Part shown: positions 32,253 to 41,224 of the stretch, piece by piece | How positions within the stretch are numbered: the first letter of the stretch is position 1 | Layout of the letters: each line of letters opens with the position of its first letter | Assembly: GCF_014646355.1 (NCBI RefSeq) | Contig: NZ_BMNH01000012.1 | Location: forward strand, 149,265 to 213,264 | DNA from: Nonomuraea cavernae | Lineage (GTDB): Bacteria > Actinomycetota > Actinomycetes > Streptosporangiales > Streptosporangiaceae | DNA: 64,000 nucleotides | Direction: 5' to 3' | Translations under genes and position numbers: made by a program | The notes under the pieces: model-generated | Seen by the model: the letters and a program-made list of their open reading frames with translations, nothing else | What the model was told of the DNA's origin: nothing | Database searches by the model: none

Positions 32253-34469
32253 TCAGAGCACCTCGATCGCCGCCAGCACCGGGTCGCCGACTCGGCAGAC
32301 CTGCACGTCGATCTGCGCGGCGCACGCCGGGCAGTAGAAGTGCCGCACCACGAACCGTTCCCCGCCGGCGTAGACGGCGCCGAGCGGGCTGCGTCCCGCG
32401 GGCGACACATCGTCGGCGACCAGGTGCTCGTGCACGTTCTCGTGCGCGCCGCACAGGACGGTGGCGCACCTGGCACAGGCCACGACCCCGTCCCGCTCCC
32501 GCTGATTCCGTCCGGACACGGCAGTCCCGGCGGACGCGGAGGACGCGGGAAGCAGGTCCAGGGCCGCGGACAGGCGGCGCCCCGCCCTACCGCCGGTCGC
32601 CCGGGGCGCCGGTGAGCGGCCGATCCTCAGCCGCCGCCGCTCGGCGCGCAGCCGCTCCGTGGCCGCCTCGTCTGCTGAGACAGGTGAGTCCTCCGAGGCA
32701 TTGGTGATGACGACGCCGTAGTCACGCCGGGCGCCGGCCACTGAGACCAGACCGTTCACGACGTCGTCCAGGACCGCCGACGGCTCGCGCTCCAGCGGGT
32801 CGCCGAGCCCGCCGCCGCCCTGTGACACGGAGATCAGCACGTCGCCGGCGCCGATCTGGATCGTGGACGACGGCATCGGAAGGCTCCAGCCCTCCGACGC
32901 CGGAAGTCCTTGCGCCACCGCGAGGTCGTCCGTGCCGGTACGCGGCGTCACCGCGACGACGCTCTGCCCGCCGAACTCTCCCCCGCACACCCCGGCGGCC
33001 AGCGGGTGCTGGAGCCCCTGCCCGAACGACATCATCGTCATCGGCGTCCCGGTCCCGTACGGGCTCAGGGCGTGCAGAGTGCCGGCGCCGCCGCGGTGCC
33101 TTCCGGGGCCTGCCGTGTCGGCCAGTTCCACCCGCCGCTCGTACAGCAGCGGCAGGTAGGCCTCGTTGACCTCCACGTTGGCGCAGGACGCCCCCGGCGA
33201 CGTGGTGTAGCCCGAGGAGTCGGCACCGTCACCGAGCCAGGTCGCCCCGCCACCGCCGGTGATCTCGTCCAGGGTCATGGTGGCGTACGCGGTGCCGTCG
33301 GCGCGCAGGCCGTGCACCGTTCCCCCACCGCCGCCGGCGGCCTGACAGCTCGCCATCACCAGGGGCGCGAACTCCTCGGACGTCTCCAGCATCCGGGCGA
33401 CGCAGGAGTTGACCGACACCCGGATCGCCTGGCAGGTGGCGGCGGTGCTCATCGCCACGCCGGCGGGCCACTTGGCGTGTACGACCGTGCCCTCACGGCT
33501 GAGGATCCGCACCACCGGCCAGACGCCTCCGGGCACCCACGGAAGCCCTCCGCACAGGTAGATCAGCACGCTGCCGATCGCGAAGTTGGCCAGCGCCGGG
33601 TAGGCGGCGTTGATGGCGCCGGGGGCCTGGGGATCGCTGCCGGTGAAGTCCAGTTCGAGGTCGTCGCCCCGCTTGGTCATGGTGAGCCGGACCGCGTAGA
33701 CGGCTTCGGGCTCGCCGGGCGCGCTGCCGTGCGGCCGGTACTCCACATGGCTCACGTGGCGCCACCGTCCGTCCGGCAGCGCGCGCAGCCGTTCCCGCAG
33801 CAGCAGTTCGGTCCGCTCCAGGAGGCGGTCCATCACCGCGCCGACCGTTTCGGCGCCGTACTGGGCGCAGAGCCGCTCCACCTGCTCGACGACGCTGCGG
33901 TTGGCCGCCACCTGGCCGAGCAGGTCCAGCCGGTTCAGCTCCGCCGTGCGCGAGCGGGCGAGATACTCCCGCTCGATGTCGCGGCGCATCCGGCCCGCCT
34001 CGACGATCCGGACCGGCGGCATCGGGACCGCCTCGTCGAAGATCGACCTGGCGTCGTAGGTGATGCCGCCCGGATTGGGGCCGCCGACGTCGGGCTGGTG
34101 CACGGTCGAACCGCACCACCCCACCATCCGGCCCTCGACGATGATCGGCGCCACGACGACGACGTCGGGCTGGTGCAGCGTCCCGACGTACGGGTCATTC
34201 GTCACGAACTGGTCGCCGGGCCCGATGCCGGGATTGTCGGTGTACTGCGCCAGGATGTCGCGCACCACCAGGTGCATCGAGACGACCTGGGCGAGCACGT
34301 ACCGGCCGCAGCAGACCACCCTGCCGTCGGGCGCCATGATCACCGTGTTGAGGTCGCGTGCCTCGGCCGCGAGCTGGGAGCCGGAGAGCCGGGCCAGGAT
34401 CGAGGCGGCGTCGTCGTTGATCGCGTCGAGCCGATGCCGGAGCACCTCGAAAGTGATCTCGTCAACCAT
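32253..34469 (-). CDS. HyuB-type subunit with C-terminal acetone carboxylase gamma-like domain
   Basis: This 738-residue protein has a HyuB domain (residues about 1-560). Features are FEVLRHRLDAINDDAASIL at the N-terminus, GDQFVTNDPYVGTLHQPDV, GRHRGGAGTLHA and SQGGGGLGDPLER. A C-terminal extension of about 150 residues has two Cys pairs (CARCATVLC and CPACAAQIDVQVC), the pattern of the zinc-binding acetone carboxylase gamma-type subunit. This fusion favours an ATP-dependent ketone carboxylase over a hydantoinase. It lies 28 bp downstream of the HyuA gene. Confidence 0.83.
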   Translation of the reverse strand: MVDEITFEVLRHRLDAINDDAASILARLSGSQLAAEARDLNTVIMAPDGRVVCCGRYVLAQVVSMHLVVRDILAQYTDNPGIGPGDQFVTNDPYVGTLHQPDVVVVAPIIVEGRMVGWCGSTVHQPDVGGPNPGGITYDARSIFDEAVPMPPVRIVEAGRMRRDIEREYLARSRTAELNRLDLLGQVAANRSVVEQVERLCAQYGAETVGAVMDRLLERTELLLRERLRALPDGRWRHVSHVEYRPHGSAPGEPEAVYAVRLTMTKRGDDLELDFTGSDPQAPGAINAAYPALANFAIGSVLIYLCGGLPWVPGGVWPVVRILSREGTVVHAKWPAGVAMSTAATCQAIRVSVNSCVARMLETSEEFAPLVMASCQAAGGGGGTVHGLRADGTAYATMTLDEITGGGGATWLGDGADSSGYTTSPGASCANVEVNEAYLPLLYERRVELADTAGPGRHRGGAGTLHALSPYGTGTPMTMMSFGQGLQHPLAAGVCGGEFGGQSVVAVTPRTGTDDLAVAQGLPASEGWSLPMPSSTIQIGAGDVLISVSQGGGGLGDPLEREPSAVLDDVVNGLVSVAGARRDYGVVITNASEDSPVSADEAATERLRAERRRLRIGRSPAPRATGGRAGRRLSAALDLLPASSASAGTAVSGRNQRERDGVVACARCATVLCGAHENVHEHLVADDVSPAGRSPLGAVYAGGERFVVRHFYCPACAAQIDVQVCRVGDPVLAAIEVL

Positions 34470-34497
34470 CGTCGTCCTTCCGGCGTCAGCCAGGTAG

Positions 34498-36594
34498 TCA
34501 GCCAAGGTGGCCGAGGTGGAGGTGTCCACTGGGGTCCATGCGCGCCTGCCGCAGGGGTGGCACCACCACGGTGGTCTGCTCCGACTCGATGAACGCGGGA
34601 CCCTCGATCCGCGCGTCGGCCGGCAGCCGCCGCCAGTCGTGGACGGCGCAGCGGTGCTCGACGCCACCGAACCAGGCCGGTCGCGCGCCGGTCGGCTCGG
34701 CCTCGCCGGGCTTGCGGAGGACCGGGGGCGGCACCGGCACCGCGACCGTGAGGTCCACCCGGACGCTGACCACCTCCACCACCGAGCGCGCGTCGGCCGA
34801 CCCGGGGCCGACCAGATCCTCGTAGCGTTCGCGGAAGGTCGCGTCCAGGCGGGCGAGCTCGGCCGGGCCGGCGGCCGCCTCCACGGCGAGCTCGATGCTG
34901 CGTTGCTGCCGGTAGAAGCGCAGGGCGACGGTCCGGTGCGTGATCCGGCCCCGGCCGGACGCCGCCACGACGTCGTCCACCTCGGCGGACAGGCTCGCGT
35001 CGAGTTCCCCGGCGAGCTCCGCCAGCGTGGCCTCGATGAGGGGGCCCGCCCGGTCCAGCGGCGTGGGGACGACACCTCTCTCCGCGCCGATGTTCAGGTC
35101 GCTGGAGACGGCTCCGTACGCCGACAGTTCCGCGGCCAGGTCAGGGACGACGACGTCGAGCACGCCCAGCTCGTCCGCGTACCAGCTCGCGTACTGCGGG
35201 CCCGCCCCGCCGAAGGCGACGAGAGCGAACGCCGACGGGTCGTGGCCCCGCTGGACGGTGGTGCGGCGGATGAGGTCGCGCATCTGGTCGGCGGCGATCC
35301 GGACGATCCCCTCGGCCGCGGCCACCACGCTGATCCCGAGCGGGTCTGCGATGTGCTCGCGGATGGCGGCCCGTGCCGCCGCCACGTCCAGCTCGACCGC
35401 GTTGCCGAGCCGGTCGATGTAGCCGAGCGCGGCCGAGGCGTCGGTGAGCGTGGGCCGGGTCCCGCCCCGGCCGTAGCAGGCGGGTCCCGGGTCGGCTCCG
35501 GCGCTGCGCGGGCCGACCCGCAGGGTGCCGAGCCCGTGGTCGAGCCAGGCCAGGCTGCCGCCGCCGGTGCCGATCGACTCCACCTCGACCACGGGGATGG
35601 CCAGGGCGTGCCGGTGCACCATCGGCCGGGTCGCGCGCTGCGTCCGGCCGTCGATGATGAGCCCGACGTCGAAGCTGGTCCCGCCGACGTCGGTGGCGAT
35701 GACGTTGGGCCGGCCCAGTGTCCTCGCCAGGCCGGCGGTGGCGGCCAGCCCGGCCACCGGGCCGGAGCGCAGGGTGTTGACCGGGGCCCGCAGGGTGTGC
35801 TCCACCGGCTCTGCTCCGCCTCCGGTGCGGAGGATCATCAGGACTCCGCCGAAGCCCTGCTCCCGCAGCCGTTCCCGCAGGGCGCTCAGGTAGGTGCCGA
35901 CGGCGGGCGCGAGGTAGGCGTCGAGCACGGCGGTGGAGGTGCGTTCGTACTCTCCCACGACCGGCGCGATGGCGGCCGAGGAGGAGACGTGCACGCCCGG
36001 CATCTCCTCTCCGACGAGCGCGACCAGCCGCCGCTCGTGCTCGGCGTTCACCGGTGACCAGAGCAGCGAGACGGCCACGGCTCCGACGCCGCGTGCGGCG
36101 AGCCGGCGGATCGCGGCGCGGGCCTGGTCCTCGTCCAGCGGCCGGACGACCGTGCCGGTGACGTCGATCCGCTCGGCCACGCCGGCGATGTCGGCGCGGG
36201 CCACGAGCGGGTCGGGCTTGCGCCAGCGGGTCGGCATGCCGAGGTCGAGCTCGTCCAGGCCGTGGGTCTTGTTCGCCTTGGCGATCGGCAGGGTCGACTC
36301 GAAGCCGGCGGTGGTGAGCAGGCCGACCCTGGCTCCGGTGCCGGTGAGCAGGGCGTTGAGCCCGACCGTCGTGCCGTGTGTGAGGATCGCGGTGCGCCGC
36401 AGCAGGTCCGGCAGGGTGAGGTCGAGCGCGGCCGCGGCGCGGGTGATCGAGTCGAGCACTCCCTGTTCGACGCGGCCGGGCGTGCTGAGCGCCTTGCCCA
36501 CGCCCAGTCGCCCGTCGGAGAGGGTGACGACGGTGTCGGTGAAGGTGCCGCCGGTGTCGACGCCGATGAGGGCGCGGACGGATCCGGCCGTCAT
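34498..36594 (-). CDS. HyuA-type ATPase subunit (hydantoinase/ketone carboxylase)
   Basis: This 698-residue protein has the HyuA fold: the actin-like nucleotide-binding motif IGVDTGGTFTDTV at the N-terminus, AILTHGTTVGLNALL, NVIATDVGGTSFDVGLI, ESIGTGGGSLAWLD and FGGAGPQYA. This family includes 5-oxoprolinase, N-methylhydantoinase and the beta subunits of acetone and acetophenone carboxylases, which activate substrates with ATP. The partner HyuB carries a carboxylase-like extension, so a ketone carboxylase is the preferred reading. The ATG overlaps the stop of the upstream SDR (ATGA). Confidence 0.85.
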   Translation of the reverse strand: MTAGSVRALIGVDTGGTFTDTVVTLSDGRLGVGKALSTPGRVEQGVLDSITRAAAALDLTLPDLLRRTAILTHGTTVGLNALLTGTGARVGLLTTAGFESTLPIAKANKTHGLDELDLGMPTRWRKPDPLVARADIAGVAERIDVTGTVVRPLDEDQARAAIRRLAARGVGAVAVSLLWSPVNAEHERRLVALVGEEMPGVHVSSSAAIAPVVGEYERTSTAVLDAYLAPAVGTYLSALRERLREQGFGGVLMILRTGGGAEPVEHTLRAPVNTLRSGPVAGLAATAGLARTLGRPNVIATDVGGTSFDVGLIIDGRTQRATRPMVHRHALAIPVVEVESIGTGGGSLAWLDHGLGTLRVGPRSAGADPGPACYGRGGTRPTLTDASAALGYIDRLGNAVELDVAAARAAIREHIADPLGISVVAAAEGIVRIAADQMRDLIRRTTVQRGHDPSAFALVAFGGAGPQYASWYADELGVLDVVVPDLAAELSAYGAVSSDLNIGAERGVVPTPLDRAGPLIEATLAELAGELDASLSAEVDDVVAASGRGRITHRTVALRFYRQQRSIELAVEAAAGPAELARLDATFRERYEDLVGPGSADARSVVEVVSVRVDLTVAVPVPPPVLRKPGEAEPTGARPAWFGGVEHRCAVHDWRRLPADARIEGPAFIESEQTTVVVPPLRQARMDPSGHLHLGHLG

Positions 36595-37424
36595 GCCGGG
36601 GCCCCACCGGCGACCGGCAGGTTCACCCCGCTGACGAACGAGGCGGCGTCGGAGACCAGGAACTCCACCGCGGCGGCGAGCTCGTCGGCCGACTGGCCGC
36701 GTCCGAGCGGGATGGTGCGGGCGAGCCAGTCGGCCAGCGGGATCCCCTCGCGTTCGGCGAGCTTGGCCAGCCCGGGATTGGGGAATCTCGGGTCGCCCGG
36801 GTCCACGCCGAGCGGGCAGACGGTGTTGCAGCGGATGCCGAGCGGCCCCAGCTCGCGGGCGAGCACGGCGGTGAGGTGGTTGACCGCCGCGCGGGCGACA
36901 CCGACCACGCCGGCGCCGGGCACGGGGGTGAGTCCGGCGTACGAGGAGAGGCTGACGATCGACCCGCCGCCGGCCGCGGTCAGGGCGGGCACGCAGGCCC
37001 GCGCGATCAGCCAGGTGGCGGTGAGGTTCCAGGTCAGCCCGCGCTGCCAGGCGACCGGATCCACCTCGGTGAGCGGCCCGTCGCCCTGCCCCTGCCCGGT
37101 GGCGCCGACGAAGGAGCAGCAGGCGTCGAGGCGGCCGAGTTCGGCCACGGCCGACTCGACGAGCTCCGTCACGGACGCGGGGTCCGTCGGGTCGACCTCC
37201 AGTGCCGGGACGGCCCGCCCGCTGATCGCGGCCACCTCGTCGGCGACGTCACGCAGGGTGCCGGCGCCTGCCAGGCCGGTGCCGGTGTCGCCGGCGACCG
37301 GCCCGATCGCGTCGGCGAGAACCAGCCGGGCGCCGGATCGCGCGAGCCTCACCGCCACGGCCCGGCCCAGGCCGGGTGGCCTGGCCACACCGACCACCAG
37401 CACCGCTTTCTCACCAAGATCCAC
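36591..37424 (-). CDS. SDR-fold protein lacking the Tyr-Lys catalytic pair
   Basis: This 277-residue SDR-fold protein has a nucleotide-binding region VVGVARPPGLGRAVA and a Ser in SLSSYAG. Where Y-x3-K is expected, the sequence reads VVGVARAAV, so Tyr is replaced by Val and Lys by Arg. It may be catalytically inactive on alcohols or use another mechanism. The GTG at 37424 was chosen because GGGAGG precedes it by 6 nt. It is the first gene of the SDR-HyuA-HyuB operon and overlaps hyuA by ATGA. In acetophenone-type pathways an SDR makes the ketone from the alcohol; this one could be a diverged relative. Confidence 0.78.
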   Translation of the reverse strand: MDLGEKAVLVVGVARPPGLGRAVAVRLARSGARLVLADAIGPVAGDTGTGLAGAGTLRDVADEVAAISGRAVPALEVDPTDPASVTELVESAVAELGRLDACCSFVGATGQGQGDGPLTEVDPVAWQRGLTWNLTATWLIARACVPALTAAGGGSIVSLSSYAGLTPVPGAGVVGVARAAVNHLTAVLARELGPLGIRCNTVCPLGVDPGDPRFPNPGLAKLAEREGIPLADWLARTIPLGRGQSADELAAAVEFLVSDAASFVSGVNLPVAGGAPA

Positions 37425-37497
37425 GGTTGCCTCCCAGACTGGAGCACTGTCATTCAATCTTATACATATTAACTATCTTTCAAGCTAGAGTCCGGGC

Positions 37498-39651
37498 ATG
37501 ACATCACGTGGCGACACCGGAGACGCGCTGGACGTCAGCGGGCGTCCGCTGGCCCTGCGCACCATCGACTGGCAGTCACTGTTCGCTCCCGAGACCGTCG
37601 CGGTCATCGGCGCGACCGACACCGAGGGCAGCCCACAGCGGGCCCAGTGGAACCAGGCCCGCGAACGCCTGCTGGCACGAGGGACCCGAGCGGTCCACCC
37701 CGTTCATCCCACCAAGTCCGCCATCGGCGGGGTGCCCGCGTACCGCAGCGTCCTGGACATCCCCGAAGCCGTCGACGTGGCCATCGTGCTGGTCCGCGAC
37801 CCGCTCCCGGTACTGGCCGAGTGCGTCGAGAAGGGCGTGCGGTTCGCGTACGTCTTCGCCGCCGGCTTCTCCGAGCTGGGCACGGCCGAGGGGCAGGCCG
37901 CGCAGGAACGGCTGGAGGAGATCGCGCGCGGCCCGATGCGGATCATCGGGCCGAACACCAACCTCAACCTCATCGAACCGTGGCGGGACGGGCTGCCCGG
38001 CCGCAAGCTGGCCGTGGTCACCCAGTCCGGCAACCAGGGCCGCCCGATCGTGCAGGGCCAGGAGCTCGGCATCGGCATCCACGCCTGGGCGACCCTCGGC
38101 AACGAGGTGGACCTCGAGTTCGCCGACTTCGCCGCCTGCTTCGCGCGGACTCCGGGCGTCGGCGCGATCGCCGCGTACGTGGAGGGGTTCGTCGACGGCC
38201 GCACCATGCGCCTGGCGGCGGACGAGGCCGTGCGGGCCGGCGTGCCGATCGTGTGCATCAAGGTCGGGCGGACCAGCCAGGGCCGGACGATGGCCCAAGC
38301 GCACACCGGGCACCTCACCGGCCCCGACGCCGTGCAGGACGCCGTGTTCCGCCACTCCGGCGTCATCCGGGTGGACGACATCGACGAGGCCATCGAGATC
38401 TCGGGCGCGTTCTGCCACACACCGCCCCTCGCCGGCGACCGCGTCGCGTTGTGCGTCATGTCCGGAGGGACGGGCTCGCATGTGGCGGACCTGTGCGGCA
38501 TGGCCGGTCTGCCCCTGCCACGGCTGGAGGAGCGCACCCTCGCGCGGCTGCGCACCCTGCTGCCGGGCTACCTGCACATCGACAACCCGGTCGACACCGG
38601 TGGCGTGGCGACGGCCCGTCCCGAGGGCCGCAAGGTGCTCGAAGCGCTGATGGAGGACGCCAACACCGACGTCCTGCTCGCGCCGATCACCGGCGTGTTC
38701 CCCGGGATGAGCGACGCGATCACGCGTGACCTCATCGCGCTGCACGCCCAGGGCGGCAAACCGATCGTGGTCGCCTGGACGTCGCCGATCCGCGACGCCG
38801 ATCACCGGGCTCTCTGCGAGGCGGGCATCCCGGTGTTCCACTCGTTCCGCACCGCTGTCCGCGGCATCCGGGCGATGGCGGACTTCTGGGCGCTGCACCG
38901 CGACTATCGCAGCCCGTTCGCCGACGTGCCGCGCGAGGATTCCGCCGCCGCCGCCGACGCGAGGCGGCTGCTCGGCTCCGGCCCCGGCGCCGGTTCCGCC
39001 CTGGACGAGGTGGCGGCCAAGCGGTTGCTGCGCGAGTACGGCATCCCGGTGGTGGAGGAGGCGGTCGCCGCGTCGGCGGACGAGGCGGTCGAGGCGGCGG
39101 ACCGGTTCGGCTACCCGGTCGTCCTCAAGGCGCTGGCCACCGACCTGGCCCACAAGTCCGACCTCGGGCTGGTGCGCGTGGGAGTCGGCGACCCCGCCCA
39201 GGTCCGCGAGGCCTACGCGCGGATCGTCGCCGACGCCGGCGCGGTGCCGGGCCTGCGGTTGACCGGCGTCGTGGTGCAGCCCCAGGTCACCGACGCCGTG
39301 GCCGAGATCATCCTCGGCGTCAGCCACCAGCCGCCCTTCGGCCCGACCGTCACGTTCGGCCTGGGCGGTGTGTTCACCGAGGTCATGGCCGACGTGTCGT
39401 TCCGGGTGCCGCCGTACTCCCGGTCCGAGGCGCTGCGCATGATCGGGGAGACCCGGGCGACGGCGGTGCTCGGTGGCGTGCGCGGACGACCGGCGGGCGA
39501 CCTCGACGCGCTCGCCGACACGGTGATGCGACTGCAGACGCTGGCCCTGGAGCTGGGCGACCAGGTGCGGGAGCTCGACATCAACCCGCTGCTGGTGCGT
39601 CCGCGCGGGCACGGCGTGGTGGCGGTCGACGCGCTCGTGATCCCGGCCTGA
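37498..39651 (+). CDS. ADP-forming acyl-CoA synthetase (alpha-beta fusion)
   Basis: This 717-residue enzyme fuses an N-terminal CoA-binding domain (FAPETVAVIGATDTEG, residues about 28-43), a succinyl-CoA-ligase-like domain with GRTSQGRTMAQAHTGHLTG (the His is the expected phospho-histidine), and a C-terminal ATP-grasp domain starting near KRLLREYGIPVV (with VLKALATDLAHKSD and LDINPLLV). It would activate a carboxylic acid to its CoA thioester with release of ADP. It is divergent from the SDR-hyuAB operon, so carboxylation and CoA activation may be coregulated. Confidence 0.87.
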   Translation: MTSRGDTGDALDVSGRPLALRTIDWQSLFAPETVAVIGATDTEGSPQRAQWNQARERLLARGTRAVHPVHPTKSAIGGVPAYRSVLDIPEAVDVAIVLVRDPLPVLAECVEKGVRFAYVFAAGFSELGTAEGQAAQERLEEIARGPMRIIGPNTNLNLIEPWRDGLPGRKLAVVTQSGNQGRPIVQGQELGIGIHAWATLGNEVDLEFADFAACFARTPGVGAIAAYVEGFVDGRTMRLAADEAVRAGVPIVCIKVGRTSQGRTMAQAHTGHLTGPDAVQDAVFRHSGVIRVDDIDEAIEISGAFCHTPPLAGDRVALCVMSGGTGSHVADLCGMAGLPLPRLEERTLARLRTLLPGYLHIDNPVDTGGVATARPEGRKVLEALMEDANTDVLLAPITGVFPGMSDAITRDLIALHAQGGKPIVVAWTSPIRDADHRALCEAGIPVFHSFRTAVRGIRAMADFWALHRDYRSPFADVPREDSAAAADARRLLGSGPGAGSALDEVAAKRLLREYGIPVVEEAVAASADEAVEAADRFGYPVVLKALATDLAHKSDLGLVRVGVGDPAQVREAYARIVADAGAVPGLRLTGVVVQPQVTDAVAEIILGVSHQPPFGPTVTFGLGGVFTEVMADVSFRVPPYSRSEALRMIGETRATAVLGGVRGRPAGDLDALADTVMRLQTLALELGDQVRELDINPLLVRPRGHGVVAVDALVIPA

Positions 39652-39675
39652 CCCCGAGCGCGCCGGCCTCCGTCG

Positions 39676-40413
39676 CTACTCCGCCCAGTCGCCGGCGCGG
39701 TCGGCGCGGCCGGGCTGGCGGCCGATCCGCATCGGGGACAGCGGGGCGTCGGCCAGCAGGATCCGCTGGAACGACCTGGCCGACGCCCGCAGGCGGGCCT
39801 TCCACCCGCCGGTGGCCCGGTCGGCGTCGTAGGCCGCCTCGAACTCGGCCCACCGTTCGAGATCGGGCACCGCCCACAGCAGGAAGCACTCCGAATCGTC
39901 GCCGAGCGCGGTCCGCCACGCGCCCGCGAGCACCCAGCCGAACCGTCCGTAGTAGGGGACGGCCTCCTCGCGGACCCGCTCCAGGAAGTCGGCCGCCTGG
40001 CCGGGCGGCACCGTGATCTGCTCGTGCGCGTACACCTCGCCGCGCACACCGTCGGCGCACAGCTGCTCGATCGTACGCGTCCACGGCGCCGGCAGCAGCA
40101 GCCGGTCGACGCCGCCGGAGCGCATGTCGGCGGCGGCCGCCCACCAGGACTCGAGCTTGGGATCCTGCAGGGCCGGATGACTCAGTTCGTGGCGGAACGA
40201 GGACGCCAGCCCGGCGAATCCGTCTTCCTCCCACAGGTTCACCACGCCGGGCCACCACGCGGTCGAGCCCACGATGCCCCACACGCCGTAGCAGAGCTGG
40301 TGGCGCTCCTCCTGCGCGATCGGGCTGAAGTTGGCGGTCATGTGCTGCATGTACCGGGCCCGGTTGTGCCTGGTGATGGTGATGAACTCGTGGATGTAGA
40401 TCTTGTCGTTGAT
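39676..40413 (-). CDS. Conserved enzyme-like protein with apparent ATC start codon
   Basis: This protein of about 245 residues begins NDKIYIHEFITITRHNRARY after the first codon. Further segments are CYGVWGIVGSTAWWPGVVNL, WEEDGFAGLASSF and LLLPAPWTRTIEQLCADG. The pattern of two repeated alpha-beta halves resembles NIPSNAP or EthD-type dimeric alpha-beta barrel proteins; I cannot name the reaction. The best ribosome site, GGAGG, lies 7 nt before an ATC codon at 40411-40413, and the residues after it look like a natural N-terminus. Other possible starts are an internal ATG at YMQHM or a long upstream extension with no recognisable content. Confidence 0.65.
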   Translation of the reverse strand: MNDKIYIHEFITITRHNRARYMQHMTANFSPIAQEERHQLCYGVWGIVGSTAWWPGVVNLWEEDGFAGLASSFRHELSHPALQDPKLESWWAAAADMRSGGVDRLLLPAPWTRTIEQLCADGVRGEVYAHEQITVPPGQAADFLERVREEAVPYYGRFGWVLAGAWRTALGDDSECFLLWAVPDLERWAEFEAAYDADRATGGWKARLRASARSFQRILLADAPLSPMRIGRQPGRADRAGDWAE

Positions 40414-40567
40414 GGGGGGACCTCCAGACCCTCGTGGGCGACGGCTCACCTCGGCCGCCGTCCGCGGTGTCAGGGCCGGTCCGTGACCGGCCGCGTGACG
40501 GGCTCCACCCTGCACCACTTCGGCGATCCGGAGATCGGCGGGGCCCTGATCGGGCGGGCCGGGAGCG

Positions 40568-41224
40568 TCAGCGATCCCCGTCGAACAGCAGGGCCGCCAC
40601 CCGCCGCCGGTAGTCGCGGTAGATCTGCCGGTAGCGCTCTACGGCCCCTTGGCGGTCGCCCCGTTCGAGGAGCTGGAGAGTCTCGCGGTAGCCCTCCAGC
40701 CAGACCTTCCACACGTCGCTCTCGGCGGTGAGGGCCAGCACCCGCAGGGTCCGGGTCACCACCAGGTCGACATGGGTCTGCAGCTCGCGGTTGCCGCTCG
40801 CCAGGATGACCACCGTGCTGAAGTCGGCCCCGGCGGCGGCGGCGACCGTCGCGTTGCCCTGCCGCAGCCCGTCGGCGAACTCGTCGAGTTTGACGCGCAG
40901 GGCGGCGAGGTGCTCGTCGGTGATGTTGTCCACGCCCCACTCGAAACCGGCGCAGGCCAGCACCATCATCACGTCGATCAGCTCGAGCGCGCTCTTCTGG
41001 GTCACCTGGGTGACCTGGCGGGTCCGGTTGGGCGAGATGTCGATCAGCCCCTCGGCGGCGAGCTGGGTGATCGCTTCGCGTACCGGGGTGATGCTCACGC
41101 CTAGCCGGGCCGCGATCTCCGCGTCCTTGATCAACGCGCCCGGTTTCAGCAGACCGGTGATGATCTCCTCGCGCAGCTGCCGCAGCACCGCTTCTTTCCG
41201 CGTCAGCGGTACCGCAAAGGACAT
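40568..41224 (-). CDS. GntR-family regulator (FCD type)
   Basis: This 218-residue regulator has an N-terminal winged helix (EAVLRQLREEIITGLLKPG, residues about 10-28, then DAEIAARLGVSITPVREAI) and an all-helical FCD effector domain (residues about 80-215). FCD members commonly sense small carboxylic acids. Its position between the acyl-CoA synthetase block and the monooxygenase suggests control of one or both. The upstream interval contains the palindrome GAATGCATTTTACATTC. Confidence 0.88.
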   Translation of the reverse strand: MSFAVPLTRKEAVLRQLREEIITGLLKPGALIKDAEIAARLGVSITPVREAITQLAAEGLIDISPNRTRQVTQVTQKSALELIDVMMVLACAGFEWGVDNITDEHLAALRVKLDEFADGLRQGNATVAAAAGADFSTVVILASGNRELQTHVDLVVTRTLRVLALTAESDVWKVWLEGYRETLQLLERGDRQGAVERYRQIYRDYRRRVAALLFDGDR

